A stretch of 64,000 bases of DNA, from the NCBI GenBank assembly GCA_034406715.1, contig CP137864.1, forward strand, positions 1,860,001-1,924,000, written 5' to 3'. A program made the translations under genes and the position numbers. Positions 1 through 11,386 of this stretch are shown here, piece after piece (position 1 is the stretch's first letter; each line of letters starts with the position of its first letter). The DNA comes from Rhodotorula mucilaginosa. Its lineage: Eukaryota > Basidiomycota > Microbotryomycetes > Sporidiobolales > Sporidiobolaceae. The notes under the pieces were generated by a model. It saw only the letters and a list, made by a program, of their open reading frames with translations, ran no database searches and was not told the DNA's origin.

Positions 1-76
1 CCGTCGTCTCGCAAGTCTTGACACGCCCCTCTGCGGACCGACCGATCCACCGAGCGTCGGGAGCAGCCTTGCCCGT

Positions 77-403
77 TTATGCGACCGTCTTCCTGCGCTT
101 CTTGTCCTTTTGGCCGCCGTCGTCGCCGCCCTTTCTGCGCTTTTTCGAGTCCTTGTTCGAGTCCTTGGTGTCGACGGTGGCGGGCTTGGGAGCGTCGAGT
201 GATTCCTTGAGGCCTTTGACGAGGCGGACGATGCTCGCGCGAGTTGCGCCGGTGCCTGCGGCGCCTGCGACGAGGGTGGAGGCGTCCGAGGCGAGGAAGG
301 CGGCGAGGTGAGCGTGGGCTTCGGCGGTCGAGAGGGGGCGGATTGAGCCTGGCTGGGCGTGGAGGCGGAGCGGGGCGGGCAGCTTGGCGCTCGTGAGGGC
401 CAT
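77..403 (-). CDS. small basic nuclear-type protein, unknown function
   Basis: Single uninterrupted frame of 108 residues with an ATG at 403 and TAA at 77. I do not recognise the family. The first two thirds are alanine/leucine-rich and probably helical. The last third is strongly charged and ends in two lysine/arginine clusters (KKRRK and KDKKRRK) that look like a bipartite nuclear or nucleolar targeting signal. It is divergent from ERG9, sharing about 350 bases of upstream DNA. The lack of an intron is unusual for this window but fits its small size. It could be a small ribosome-biogenesis or chromatin protein, but that rests only on composition. Confidence 0.5.
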   Translation of the reverse strand: MALTSAKLPAPLRLHAQPGSIRPLSTAEAHAHLAAFLASDASTLVAGAAGTGATRASIVRLVKGLKESLDAPKPATVDTKDSNKDSKKRRKGGDDGGQKDKKRRKTVA

Positions 404-749
404 CTCGACGGTTCACTGCGCGGTGGTCGAGGCAGAGAGAGCGGAGAGAGGTCGAGTGGGAAAGTTGAAATCGGCGACACAAAGTGGCTCGCTCTCCCGC
501 AATTCTGACGACGCGTCGAGGCCAAGCTATACGTGCACAGAGCTGCACAGAGACGTCGTCGCTTTTTGATCGCTCTGCCCCCGGTCTCAGCCCGTGTCCG
601 CTCGCTCGCTCTCCCTCTCCAGTTCGGATCGAATCACCCCACTCAACTCGTCTGCCTCGCGTACACCACACGAGCCAGCAGAGCCGAGCCACCGAATCAC
701 GCCGATCAAAGCACACTCGACCCCGTTCAGGACTACCACCGCAGGCAGG
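404..749. promoter_or_regulatory. divergent intergenic region, small basic gene / ERG9
   Basis: This stretch must hold both promoters and 5' leaders. I see no sterol-response or TATA element I would defend. Confidence 0.3.
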
Positions 750-3048
750 ATGGTCAAAGTCGCCGACCTTGGCAAACTCTTGCTCCTCGCCTTGACCCAC
801 CCGGGCGAGGCCAGGTCCCTCATCACCTACAAGGTAACGTGGTGGTTTTCGAGCAGGCAGGCCTCGCGAAGGGAATGCTGACCCGTGGGCCTGTTCACGC
901 AGATCTGGCGCGACCCCCTCAACTCGATCGAGTCCAACCCGGAATCAGGATGGTCAGTCTGCGCCCTCGACACGCGGGCCGAACCGAGCCAGCAACTTGC
1001 AGATGCAATCATGCTGAACAGAGAATTGCCCATTCGCACTGACAGGGACCGACCGGACATGAAGCGCTGCTACGAACTCCTCAACCTCACCTCGCGCAGT
1101 TTCGCCGCCGTCATCCACGAACTCGACGGCGACCTCTCGCGCGTCGTCGCCATCTTTTACCTCGTCCTCCGCGCCCTCGACACGGTCGAGGACGACATGT
1201 CCCTCCCGATCGAGACCAAAGCTCCCTTGCTCGAGGCGTTTTATCAGAAACTCGACCAGGACGGGTGGAACTTCCAAGACTGTGAGTTCGTGACCTTGAT
1301 GCTGAGCGCTCACTCGCTCGAGAGGCACGCCCACTGACGAGAAGAAGGAAACATCCCCCGGCAGCCGGTCCCGATGAGAAGGACCGCGTGCTGCTGCAAG
1401 AGTTCCAGGTCGTGGTCGCCGAGTTTAAGCGGCTAGACGAGCGGTACGTCTCGCTCTCTTCGAGACATGCGAGTCTCCCAGACGTAGCGCGAGGACCGGG
1501 CTGACAAGTCCACTTGCGATGCGTGTGACCCCTCCTCGCAGCTACCAGAAGGCGATCCGGGACATTACGCGGTTAATGGGCCAGGGCATGTCGCGGTACG
1601 CCAAGCTGCACGCCGAAAGCGGCGGCAAGTTCTCGGTCGACACGCTCGCGTCGTTCGACCTGTACTGCCACTACGTCGCCGGACTCGTCGGCGAAGGCTT
1701 GTCGCGGTTGTTCTCGGCGTCGGAGAAGGAGTCGCCCTACCTCGGCGAGCAGTTGACCCTGTCCAACTCGATGGGGCTCATGCTCCAGAAGACCAACATC
1801 CTCCGCGACTTCCGCGAAGACGTCGACGAAGGGCGGGTGTTTTGGCCCGCCGAGATCTGGAGCAAGTACGTCTCGAAGCCGGAAGAGTTGCACGCCCCGG
1901 GCAACGAGGACAAGGCGCTGTGGGCGCTGAGCGAGATGACGGTCGACGCGCTCGCGCACGCGACCGACGCGCTCGACTACCTCTCGCTGCTGTCGAACCA
2001 GTCCGTGTTCAACTTTTGTGCGATCCCCCAAGTCATGGCCATTGCGACCCTCGAACGCTGCTTCATGAACTATGATGTCGTCCAGCGCAACGTCAAGATC
2101 CGAAAGGGAGAAGCCGTCTCGGTGCGTTCCCCCCCCCTTTTTCCTGTCTTTCTGTGCCCGTATTCTGCAACGGCGGCGGGAGGTGGTCTTCCGTCGGCTC
2201 GAGGCTGACCGCCGTTGTGTGGCACTCGCAGCTCATCATGGCTTCGACGAACCCGCGCGACGTGGCGTACAAGTTCCGGGACTATGCGCGCAAGATCCAC
2301 GCCAAGGCGCGACCGAACGACCCTTCCTTTGTCAAGATTGCCGTCCTGACCGGTCGGGTGAGCCCCCCCCCCCCCCCCCCCCCCCCCCCCGATTCTGATT
2401 TCCTTCCTAGACTTCCATACTTCCACTCATGAGACATTTTTCGAGGTACTGACTCATGGTCGCAAACAGATCGAGCAATGGACCGAGACTCGGTACCCTT
2501 CGTTCATCCAGGTGGGCATGCCGGTGCCCGAGACGAGCGAGGACTGGGCGCTCGGTCGCGATGCGCGGATCAAGCAGCTTCCGGGACCGCCGCAGGAAGT
2601 GCTCGAGCGGAGGGCGCGCGCCGAGCAACTGCGGCAACATCAGATGGGCAAGGCCGACGTGAGTTTCTTCCCCTCCCTTTTTCCTCCCGACGTCTCTCTC
2701 CTTGGAATTTCCTTCCGCACGGCTGATGTCCCTTTTTCCGTTCCCATGTACGCGCGTGCAGTACACGTTCCTGGCGATGGTGATTGGCGGGATGCTCTTC
2801 ATGGCGCTGTTGGTGCTCGGCATCACGGGCGGTTCGGTCTGGTTCCTCGCCCTGCGCGAGAACGCCCCGTGGAGTGTGCGTCCCGCTCGTCTTTCTGTCT
2901 CATTCTTCTTCCTCCTCTGTTTGCTTTCTCGTCGAGATCTCCGAGACTGAACCTGATTTGTGTTGTTGATGCGCAGGCCAAGCTGCTCGAGAGTGCGTCG
3001 GTATCGGTTTCGGAGGCGGCGGCTGCCACGATCAAAAGCGAGCTGTAG
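750..3048 (+). CDS. ERG9: squalene synthase (farnesyl-diphosphate farnesyltransferase)
   Basis: Joins two farnesyl diphosphates and reduces the product to squalene with NADPH, the first committed step of ergosterol synthesis, on the ER membrane. Nine exons: 750-833, 903-952, 1046-1281, 1365-1443, 1542-2121, 2232-2357, 2470-2658, 2762-2875 and 2977-3048. They give 509 residues, slightly longer than the yeast enzyme. Both Mg-diphosphate motifs are intact: DTVED at residues 90-94 and DFRED at 239-243. The block [17 protein letters not shown] is typical of the family. A hydrophobic segment at about 450-478 is the C-terminal ER anchor. The intron at 2358-2469 contains a run of 28 cytosines. Start chosen because [20 protein letters not shown] matches the usual short N-terminus before the first intron. 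Confidence 0.95.
2363..2390 (+). repeat. homopolymer of 28 C
   Basis: An uninterrupted run of 28 cytosines lies a few bases after the GTGAGC donor of ERG9 intron 6. The length may not be exact, because sequencers and polymerases slip on such runs. Confidence 0.95.
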
Positions 3049-3387
3049 TACTTCCCGTTTTGCTTGCAATCTGTGTAGGGGTACCAATGCCACGTGTTTT
3101 TGCCTTGTATACTCGAGATCTGATAATTACCCGGGCGAGATGCGGGTCGGGCGAGATGCTCGTGCCAAAGTCGGTTTGGGTCTGTCCACACCTCGCCGAC
3201 GAGTCTAGCGCTGCCTACTCGCGCACTCTGACTCTCTGCACGACTGTACGCCTCGACTATCGCGCGGGAACCCTCGCTTGCCCTCTCTGCAGCTGCTCCA
3301 GGGAACTCAGTCGGCTTATAGCTCGCAGAGAACGACCGCTCGCACTCGCCTACGGATACCGAGACTGGATCAGAAGACACGTCCAAG
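3049..3387. other. intergenic, ERG9 3' end to PRPP synthetase promoter
   Basis: About 340 bases between two tandem plus-strand genes. No further gene or motif is seen. Confidence 0.3.
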
Positions 3388-5187
3388 ATGATGCACAACG
3401 GATCGAGCATCAAGCTCTTGACCGGTGAGCGTCCCTGGTCGCGCCGCCCGACTCTCTCTGAGCCCGACTCTCTCATCTCGCACCTCCGGCTTTCGGAACC
3501 GTGATAGAGATGGACAGCCGCTGACTGCTTTGCTTCTGTGGGGACGACGCTATGCTGGTGACGTCTGTCTGTAGGCAACTCGCACCCCGAGTTGGCCCAG
3601 ATGGTCGCCCAAAAGTCAGTTCCCTCGCGTTGTCCGCGGCGCAACCTCTCGGAGCGCAGCAGGAGAGCTGACCAGCCATACCATTCTCCCAGGCTCGGAA
3701 TCCCCCTGACCGAGTGCACCGTCAAAAAGTTCTCCGACAACGAGACCTCGGTCCAGATCGGCGAGTCGGTCCGCGAGGAAGACGTCTTTATCCTCCAGAC
3801 CGGCTTCAACCCTTCGCCGTTCCCGTTCGGCGCGAAAGCCCGTCACTACGGCCACGAAGGCGCCATCGACCAGAAGCGGCCCGGAACCCCGTTGCCGCCG
3901 CTCGCCAAGCACAACGACCTCGAGTCGCGGCCGACCTCGCCGTCAAAGCCGTCCCCCTTGCCGCTCAACGACCCGAACGACCTCTTGATGGAGTTGTTGA
4001 TCATGATCTCGGCGTGCAAGACGGCGAGCGCGCGCCGGATCACGGCCGTCATCCCGTGCTTCCCGTACGCCCGCATGGACCGCAAGGACAAGTCGCGGTC
4101 GCCCATCACGGCCAAGCTCGTCGCCAACATGCTCCAGATCGCCGGCTGTGACCACGTCATCACTATGGACCTGCACGCCAGCCAGATTCAGGGCTTCTTC
4201 GAGGTTCCCGTCGACAACCTCTGGACCGAACCGAGCATGGTCAGGTGCGCGCGCCCTTTTCCGCCTCGGGCTCCCCATTCTACTTTCCCGGAACGAGCGC
4301 GCTGACGCCCTGTCATGGCGATAGGTGGGTGAAGGAGAACATTCCGGACTGGAAGAATGCGATCATCGTCTCGCCGGATGCAGGCGGCGCCAAGCGGTGC
4401 GTTCCCTTCGCTTTCTCCCTCCCGGATCTCCGCCTTGCCGACGGACTGTGCAGAGTCGCTGATGCTGCGCAAAATCTTAAACCCAAACAGGGCGACCAAT
4501 CTCGCCGACCGCCTCGACTGCGACTTTGCCTTGATCAACCGGAACCGCGCCAAGGGGGACGGTCCCGACGCCGAGGGCAAGATGGAACTCCTCGTCGGCG
4601 ACGTCCGAAACAAGATTGCCATCTTGATCGACGACATGGCCGACACGGGGAGCACGATCAAGACGGCGACGCAGACGCTCGCCGACAACGGCGCCAAGGA
4701 GGTTTACGCCCTCGTCTCGCACGGTGCGTTTAATCTCCGTGCCATCCTGGGTCGTCTTCCTGACTGTTGCATCTTCTGACCCTCCTTTTTTCTTTTCCCG
4801 CCACAGGTCTTCTCTCGGGCGAAAGTCTGCAAGAGTTGTCCAAGATGCCTCTTACCAAGGTCGTCGTGAGTCGCGCTGCCCCTTTCCTTCCGTCATGACT
4901 TTGCGCTTTGCAGCCACTGAGTTCGCAATCCGACCCCGCTCTGCTCTCGCTGCTACTGCAGGTCACCAACACGGTCTCTCAAGCCGAGCACCTCAAGCAG
5001 GCCAACGGAAAGCTCGAGATCATGGACGTCAGCCCCGTCCTCGCCGAGTCGATCCGCCGCGTAGGTCCTTTGTCCCTGCTCCCTGACTGCTGCCGTTCCA
5101 TTGTCCCGCATCAACTGACGCCGGTTCTCGGTCCTCTTTCCTCTCCAGACGCACAACGGCGAATCGATTTCGCTCCTCTTCCGATAG
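3388..5187 (+). CDS. ribose-phosphate pyrophosphokinase (PRPP synthetase)
   Basis: Makes phosphoribosyl pyrophosphate from ribose 5-phosphate and ATP for purine, pyrimidine, histidine, tryptophan and NAD synthesis. Exons 3388-3424, 3575-3614, 3693-4244, 4325-4396, 4491-4723, 4807-4865, 4962-5060 and 5149-5187 give 376 residues. Diagnostic blocks are [20 protein letters not shown], the Mg/ATP region [12 protein letters not shown], the catalytic-loop segment [11 protein letters not shown], the PRPP loop [15 protein letters not shown] type sequence, and the C-terminus [11 protein letters not shown]. Relative to the compact 318-residue enzymes it carries about 57 extra residues at roughly 64-120, proline-rich and low complexity. 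Fungal Prs1 and Prs5 also carry non-homologous insertions, though Prs1's lies elsewhere. The two adjacent ATGs at 3388 and 3391 are equally good starts. Confidence 0.93.
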
Positions 5188-5837
5188 ACCTCCTCCTTGT
5201 CCCGCATGCCGTTCCCTCCCATCCTTGACTATCAAAAGCAGTACCCACTTCCCATCCCTTCATCCAGACCAGACAAGAAAGCTATGCCGCGCCTCGTCTC
5301 GTAGCAGACCCTCTCGCTCGTCTGCGTGTTATACCATCACAGTCGGCTAGCCAGTCGAGTCGAGCGGTCTCGCGAATAGCGCCGAGCGCTCCTCCTCCCG
5401 GGAGCGGTCGACGACTGTCCTTCCCACCTTCTCGCGCCAAGACCCCTGTGGCAAGGGTCCTCTCGCGGCCCTTGGTGTCGAAAGGCGGTTTGCCGTTCTC
5501 TCTCCTCGGTCCGAATCGCGACCCCAAGGTGCCGGTAAACGACGATGGTATTTCGATCTGAAGCTGAACAAGGAGATGATTGTTGTGTGCACAGGAAGCA
5601 GGGATAGGGGGGCGGAGATAATTTCTAAAGTCCACGAGGAAGAGCAACGAGAAAGTAGAGAGAAGTAACGAGCGGGCGTGATGATTTGCGTAAGAGTAGG
5701 AGGCGATAGAGAGAGGCGATGATGAGGGTGGGATCGACTGACGAGTCGAACGGCATGAGCGCAATGTCCGTTGAGAGTGAGATGGGTATATGCGGGCGGA
5801 AGGGGGGGAAACGGAGCACGGGTTTGGCGATGCGAGA
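5188..5837. other. convergent intergenic region
   Basis: About 650 bases between the 3' ends of the PRPP synthetase and the acyltransferase-glycosyltransferase gene. It should hold both terminators and 3' UTRs. No gene of its own is recognised. Confidence 0.3.
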
Positions 5838-8800
5838 TTACTTCTTGACAATGACCTCTGCGAGATGGAAGGACAGGTCAGCGCCAGGTCGGCTTTTCCA
5901 TGAGGATACTTGGATCGCGACTTACCGAACTGTGGGTAGAAGGGAAACGCAGACGAGGGTGGCGGAGATGGGCAGAATTGGGCAGGAACGCAAAGTCAGC
6001 GATTCGGGCTTCGAGGTGACCCGTCCGACAATAACGCACCTTTCCAAAGTCCTCCGATGCCATGGCCCAGATGGCAGACAATCCCTCGGCAATGGAGGCG
6101 AAAGCTGCAGGAGGGGTGAACGTGAGTCCGGCTGAGAGCGGAAAACCCAGAAATCGACCGAAGGACAACTCACGCTGGATGATGATGGCGCAAAGCAAGT
6201 GAATGGGTATCTTCCACCACGTCTGGCCGAAATCCAGCTCCTGGAAGAAGATTCCCCACAGGTAGAGAGTCTGCGAGCGGAACGGGGGCGTCAGCGCCGA
6301 GTTCGGGCGGCGAAATTTCGCGATCCGACTCACGAAGAAGGTGATGAAGCAGAAGTTGGCGCAGACGGCGATCCAGATCGGAGTGCTCGAGTGCTCGATG
6401 AAGCCGAGCGGCAAGTTGATGATGGTCGCGCCGAGCGTGAAGACACCGATCGTCCACAAGTTGATGGCGAGGTGGGGAAGACCGTAGAGACCCTTGATGT
6501 CACGGATGCCCTGCGCGTCCAATATTACACATCAGCTGCTTGTCTGTGTGTATAGCGCAAGAAGGCTTGGACGAACCATGAACCAACGACGACGCTGCTT
6601 GAGGAAATCGCGAAGAGTGGTCGGCGACTGCTCCCGGACGATACCGTGGATACGGCCGCAGGTGAAGCCGCGGCGCCAGGCGTCCTGCGAGAACTCAAAG
6701 TCCTCGGCGAGCGAACCAAAGTCCCACGTGCACTCGTTCTCCATCTCGCCGTTCGTCATCAGGAACGATCCGTGGACACCAAAGACGGGCCGCTGGATGA
6801 TCGTGTTCTGGAGGTGGAAACGCGCCAAATCGTCGCCGACACGGATGCCGTCCGCGACGGTAAAGTACCAGTTGTCCCAGTAGCCGATACCGTTGTAGAG
6901 AATGATGCCCTGACCGAACTGGTGCGGCGTGTACCGGATGAACTCGAGGCAGTGACGGAGCGATTCGGCGTCGGTGACGGACTCCTCGTCCATGTGCAAG
7001 ATCCAATCGTAGACGCCAAGCGAGACGTGGTAACGGAAGTAGTCGAGCGCGCGAGCCTTGTACTTGGCCTTGCCGAGCGGCGACTTGTACGACTTGGGGC
7101 AGACGATGTTCTGGAGATCGGGGTAGACGTACGGCTCATCGGTGAGGACGACGACCTTGACGGCGGGGTGGAACTGCTCGAGGCGGTGCAGCTTGTTGTA
7201 ACCACGGCGGACGGCGGCTTCGTTCGATCCCTTGGTGACGAGGACGATGAAGAAGTTGCGGATGTACTCGCGGCAGACCGGCTTGTCCTCGAGCGCGCCC
7301 GGCTGCGGCGCAATGTCGGGCGTGATGAAGCCGAGGAAGGCGAAGAAGCAGTTGGGCAGGGACATGATCCAAAGGAAACGCCACAGCGACGAGAAGGTGA
7401 GAGCGTCGTAAGTCCAAGCGCCCATCGGGTGCGTGATGACCCAGAGCGCCGTCATGCCGGGGATGATGAACAGGTGCGGGATCCACATGAACGACTGGAT
7501 GCGCAACAGGCGGCGCGTGCGCATCGCCTCCTTGTCGTGGCTGAGGTCCGACGTCCAGCGGGTCGAGTGGAGCTGCGAGAGGACGTCCGGGTCGGTCGGA
7601 CTCGGGATCGATGGACGCGTGGTCGGAGTACGCCAATGAATGACGGTGTGGAAGCCCTGCTTGAGGCTCTTGCCCTTGGCCGAGATCGACTTGCCCCAAC
7701 CGCGAACGAGCACGACCGGTCCCTTGGTGACACACCAGAAGATGTGACGGCACAACTTCCACGGCAGCTGGGCGGCCGTGTTCGGCTTGGTGACGAACAA
7801 GCCGTCCCAGATCCACTTGCCGAGCTTGAGGCCGACGCGGTCGAGAAGGTGGTAGGAAACCCTGCAAGCCGGCAGCAGCAAGGTCAGAGAGGCACTTTCG
7901 AATCGCGTTCAACAGTCGGAAGGGCCTTACCAGGCGACGAAGAAGTTGAACATCAGGCAGAGGATGTAGGTCGGGGTGACGACGTTCCAGTACGACGATC
8001 GGTTTTGGTCGGCAAAGTGCAGGAGGATGACCGGCATGAGGCCGTACAGCGTGAGGAACTGCATGAGGTAGAACCCGTACGAGATCTTGCCGGTCCAGAC
8101 AAAGATGCCCCACGAGAAGAACCACTGCATGGCGTGCGAGACTTCGACCCAGATGAGGATCATCGTGGGCGGGATCCTGTTTGGTTTGCGGCAGAGGATG
8201 AGCACCGAGCGGGCGCGAGCGCGAAAGAAATGACGACTGACCAGTTGCTCATGAGCATGTACTGCGGCCATACGTACGACGGGTCGTACGAGAACTTGCC
8301 GGCGTAGACCTGAATCGAACCGACGGCCTTGTCGGCCGGCGTCGCGACCTTCTCGCCACCGGCCATGAAGGCGAGAGCGAGCGCCATGGCGCAGACCTCG
8401 ACGGCGACGGTCGGCTTCCAGTGGTCCTGAAGCTTGCGGACCCAGCCGGAAGCGTACAGGTCGGCCATCCAGAGTCCGATCATGTAGCTGCGTGAAGAAA
8501 AAAAAAAAGGTTATTTTCGTCAGTCTCGGACACCGGATGCTGTTCGGAGGGCACAGGAGGTCACGCACAGCATGTTGGGCGAACTAATCCACCAGAGGGC
8601 GACGCAGATCATGAGGTAGAGCGAGTAACGGCCGCGGAACGGGAGCGGCGTGAGAGTGGCGGCAACGATGTAGACGAGGACCGAGCCCCAGAACTGGTCG
8701 TACGTGGTCCAGAGCGCCGAGCCGACGGTGAGCATGTACTGGTGGTTCGGGTTCGTGAAGAGGTCGAGGCAGAACTGGAGGAAGCCGGCAAAGTCGCCGA

Positions 8801-10228
8801 TCTCGCACCACGTCGGCTCCCACATGGCCGAGGGAGTGAGGAACTCGTTCTGAGCCCGGATCGGCGCATCGGTAACGAGGCCGTCGACGCACACCTTCCA
8901 CTGAATGAAACCGACGACGATGGCCGGGAACGCGAGACGGATCGAACGGCGGAACAAGGACGACGAGAGAGTGAGCCAGCGCGGGCCGGGCGGCTTGCGC
9001 ACCACGACCGGCTTCTCCGGCTCGTCATCGCCGTGGACGACCGGGGCCTTCGGGACCGTGAAGGCCGACTTGAGGAACGAGGCTGCGAGGACGCGGCCGC
9101 CGACGAGGAAGTACATGCAGACGGCGAGCTGACCGTTCTGGAGGAAACCTGGGAGCGAGCCGACCGCGAGCGTGTTCGGGTGCGACTGGGCCCAGGTCAA
9201 GTCGGCAAAGTGGTGAGTGAAGATGATGATCGACGCGAGTCCACGCAAGCCGTCGATCCAGTCGAGACGGTTTGTCCGCGAGACGACCACGGCGGGAGCG
9301 CCGCCGGTGGCGGTTTTCGGCGCGCCGCCCATGGCAGGCGAGTTGGGCGCGAGCGGGGCATAATTCTGTCCACCGGTGGCAAAGGCAGGGTCCTTCTTCT
9401 CGTCGTCGTACTTGGACTCGGCGCGGCCGTAGCCCTCCTTGCCCGGCGCGATCTCGGCGATCGTCATGTTGCCTCGGCTGACCTCGCTACCCTGGTCGTA
9501 CGAGTTGCGCCAGTCGCTGTTGAGCGCGACTCGGGACGAGTTCTGCGGCATGTTGTTCTGCGCCATGTGGTCGGTGCCGATCGTCGAGGCGCGACCCGAC
9601 TCGAGTCCCGAGTGCTGGCCGAACGAGCCCTCGCGGTAACGACCGAAGTGTGCCGGCGGCGAATTGGTGTTGTACTGGCCGTGTCCGTCGCTGTAGCCAG
9701 TGTACGCACCGCCGTACTGGGGGTGGCTGTGGCCCGAGTCGGACTGCGGCAGAAGCAAGATGTCAGGACTTGGAACAAGGGATTGTGCGATAAAGAGCCG
9801 GCGGTCGGAGAACGCACCGGGTAGTTGTTCCTGGCATCGTAGCTACCTTCACTGCTCATGGTTTCTGGCCTCGGGAGGCGCGAACTGCTCGCCGCCTCGA
9901 CCTTGGTGCCCGAGCTGCTGCTCTCGTGGCTGCGTTCGTACGATCCCTCGTTGACGGGACTTCCGGGCTCGGACACGTCGCCGACGGCCTGGTAACCCGA
10001 GACGCCAGCTGCCGACAGGCCCTGGTACTTGCGCATCTCGAGGTCCGAGTCGAGGTACGAGTCGCGCGCGTGGGCGTCGCCGGCCGGTGACCGGTCGAGG
10101 TCGTCGTTCGAGCCCGAAGGCGACGGGTTCTGGCTCTGCAGGTTACCGGCGGCGCCGTAGCCCTGACCGTGAGCACCTGCGTGGTGGTCAAAGTCGGGCG
10201 AGCCCTGGTTGTGCGCGGATGAATACAT
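5838..10228 (-). CDS. acyltransferase-3 / family 2 glycosyltransferase fusion protein
   Basis: Ten exons: 10228-9818, 9743-8569, 8487-8242, 8176-7931, 7861-6577, 6510-6334, 6270-6174, 6104-6040, 5929-5926 and 5857-5838. They give 1241 residues. Residues 1-290 are disordered, rich in Ser/Gly/Gln. Residues about 296-700 are an OafA/YrhL-type membrane O-acyltransferase, opening with RLDWIDGLRGLASI and an early His pair, then many hydrophobic helices. Residues about 820-1220 are a processive-type GT2 domain like Egghead/BRE-3 mannosyltransferases: a DEE-containing block (HMDEESVTDAESLRH) at about 982, an acidic LAEDFEF near 1078, and QRRRW near 1116, followed by C-terminal membrane helices. Two exon junctions between the domains fall inside tryptophan codons and keep frame, so the fusion is not a read-through artefact. 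By family, one half would move acyl groups across or onto a glycan and the other would extend a beta-linked sugar. The substrate is unknown. Normal GC and nine introns argue against recent bacterial transfer. Confidence 0.85.
5926..5929 (-). other. candidate 4-base microexon
   Basis: The bases TTCG lie between an acceptor (CCCACAG) and a donor (GTAAGT). Including them makes the end of the fusion protein read GKFEVIVKK and stop, with total length a multiple of three. Skipping them, and using a weaker GAG acceptor 18 bases before the end of the stop codon, also keeps frame and loses only two residues, so this needs transcript evidence. Confidence 0.55.
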
Positions 10229-11386
10229 CGCGGGTGCGCGAGGCTGCTGCTGCTGCTGCTACTGCTTTCTCGTGGCTCGGTCGCTCGAAGTGTCAAGTTC
10301 TGTATCGACGGTGAAGCCAGGGTCGCGATCGAGTGATAGTGTACGGTACAGGGAGGAACGGGGGAGGGAAACAGTGGTCAGTTTTCGGGACGCCGATCGG
10401 GAAGAAGCTTGTTGGTGTCAAGCGTGACGAGGCGACCGCGAAGCGTGTCGCGTAGCCACGGTGATGGGTGCAGCGTCCTCGAGTGTGCATGGCAATCACA
10501 CTATGCGTCCAGCGTCGGCTGCCCGTCCTTTTACGCGCTTCTGCCGCCGTTTGCATCGCCGCGCGTGTTTGCGAGGCGCTGCAAGAAGAACGCCTTTTGG
10601 ACCCCGCATCCCGCAGCCCCCAAACACTCGCGCCGTCACGCCGTAGGGATCGGGATGGTGCGTCCGTACATGTGCTCGCAGCTAGGCAGCGTGTGTGCCT
10701 GTCTGGGCGCCGACTGGGCGAGAGCGAGAGGGTGCGGCCGAGGGGGGCGATGCAACCGAGCGAATCGAGAGATCAAGAGAAGGAGACGCACGCAACTCCG
10801 AGGTCCGACGAGACGGGGCAAGTCGCTCTGTTGGCCTCTCTGCGTGCCAGTCAAGGGTCACACACGAGCACCGGGGGACTAGAGCAACGATGAGCGGTGG
10901 AGGAAGCAGCGAGCCCGCTTCTGCCATTGGCCAAGTCGCGCTCAACCGCCAGCCGGCCAATTACCTTGGACCCGCCACTCGACAACTAGCTGCAGGGTCG
11001 ACCACAGAAGAAACAATACGAAACGAAACTGCATCAGATGCGGCGGCCAGCTTGAGCTAGATCGGGGTGTCCGCGGTTTTCTCCAGCAGCTGCAGCTGCA
11101 TGCTCGATCGCATCGCGCCGAGCTGTCCGAAATCGCGCTTGCTTCGTTTCGACCCTGACATGACAAGTATCATAGCCCGCGCAAACGTATACACTCTCGT
11201 CTCATCCAGTGTTGGCCTGGTGACTGCGATAGGCGTGCGAAGCTGATGTAAGCTGGCGACGCGGAGCGCGTAATTGGAAATGCACATGCGACTTCATGGT
11301 CTGGTGGTTGCATCGAGCGAAGCGCAGCGATAGGGGTCGAGATACAAGAGAGAGACGGTCTCGAGCGAGCGGGCGACGTTGGAGGC
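10229..11386. other. upstream region of the fusion gene
   Basis: Nearly 1.2 kb between the fusion gene start and the end of the Ap4A phosphorylase gene (both minus strand). Apart from the triplet repeat I see no coding frame with real-gene composition. It probably holds a long promoter and leader. Confidence 0.3.
10243..10260 (-). repeat. (AGC)6 repeat in the 5' leader of the fusion gene
   Basis: Six perfect triplets, about 15 bases upstream of the ATG at 10228 and in a different frame from it. On the gene strand they read AGC. Confidence 0.85.

Noticed and set aside
6646-8307. 553-codon open frame on the plus strand
   Set aside because: It lies exactly antisense to the long GT2 exon, is full of Arg/Val/Asp as expected of the complement of GC-rich coding DNA, and has no recognisable domain.
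5838-10228. recent horizontal transfer of the fusion gene from bacteria
   Set aside because: Both domains have bacterial relatives, but the gene has nine local-style introns and base composition like its neighbours, so any transfer would be old.
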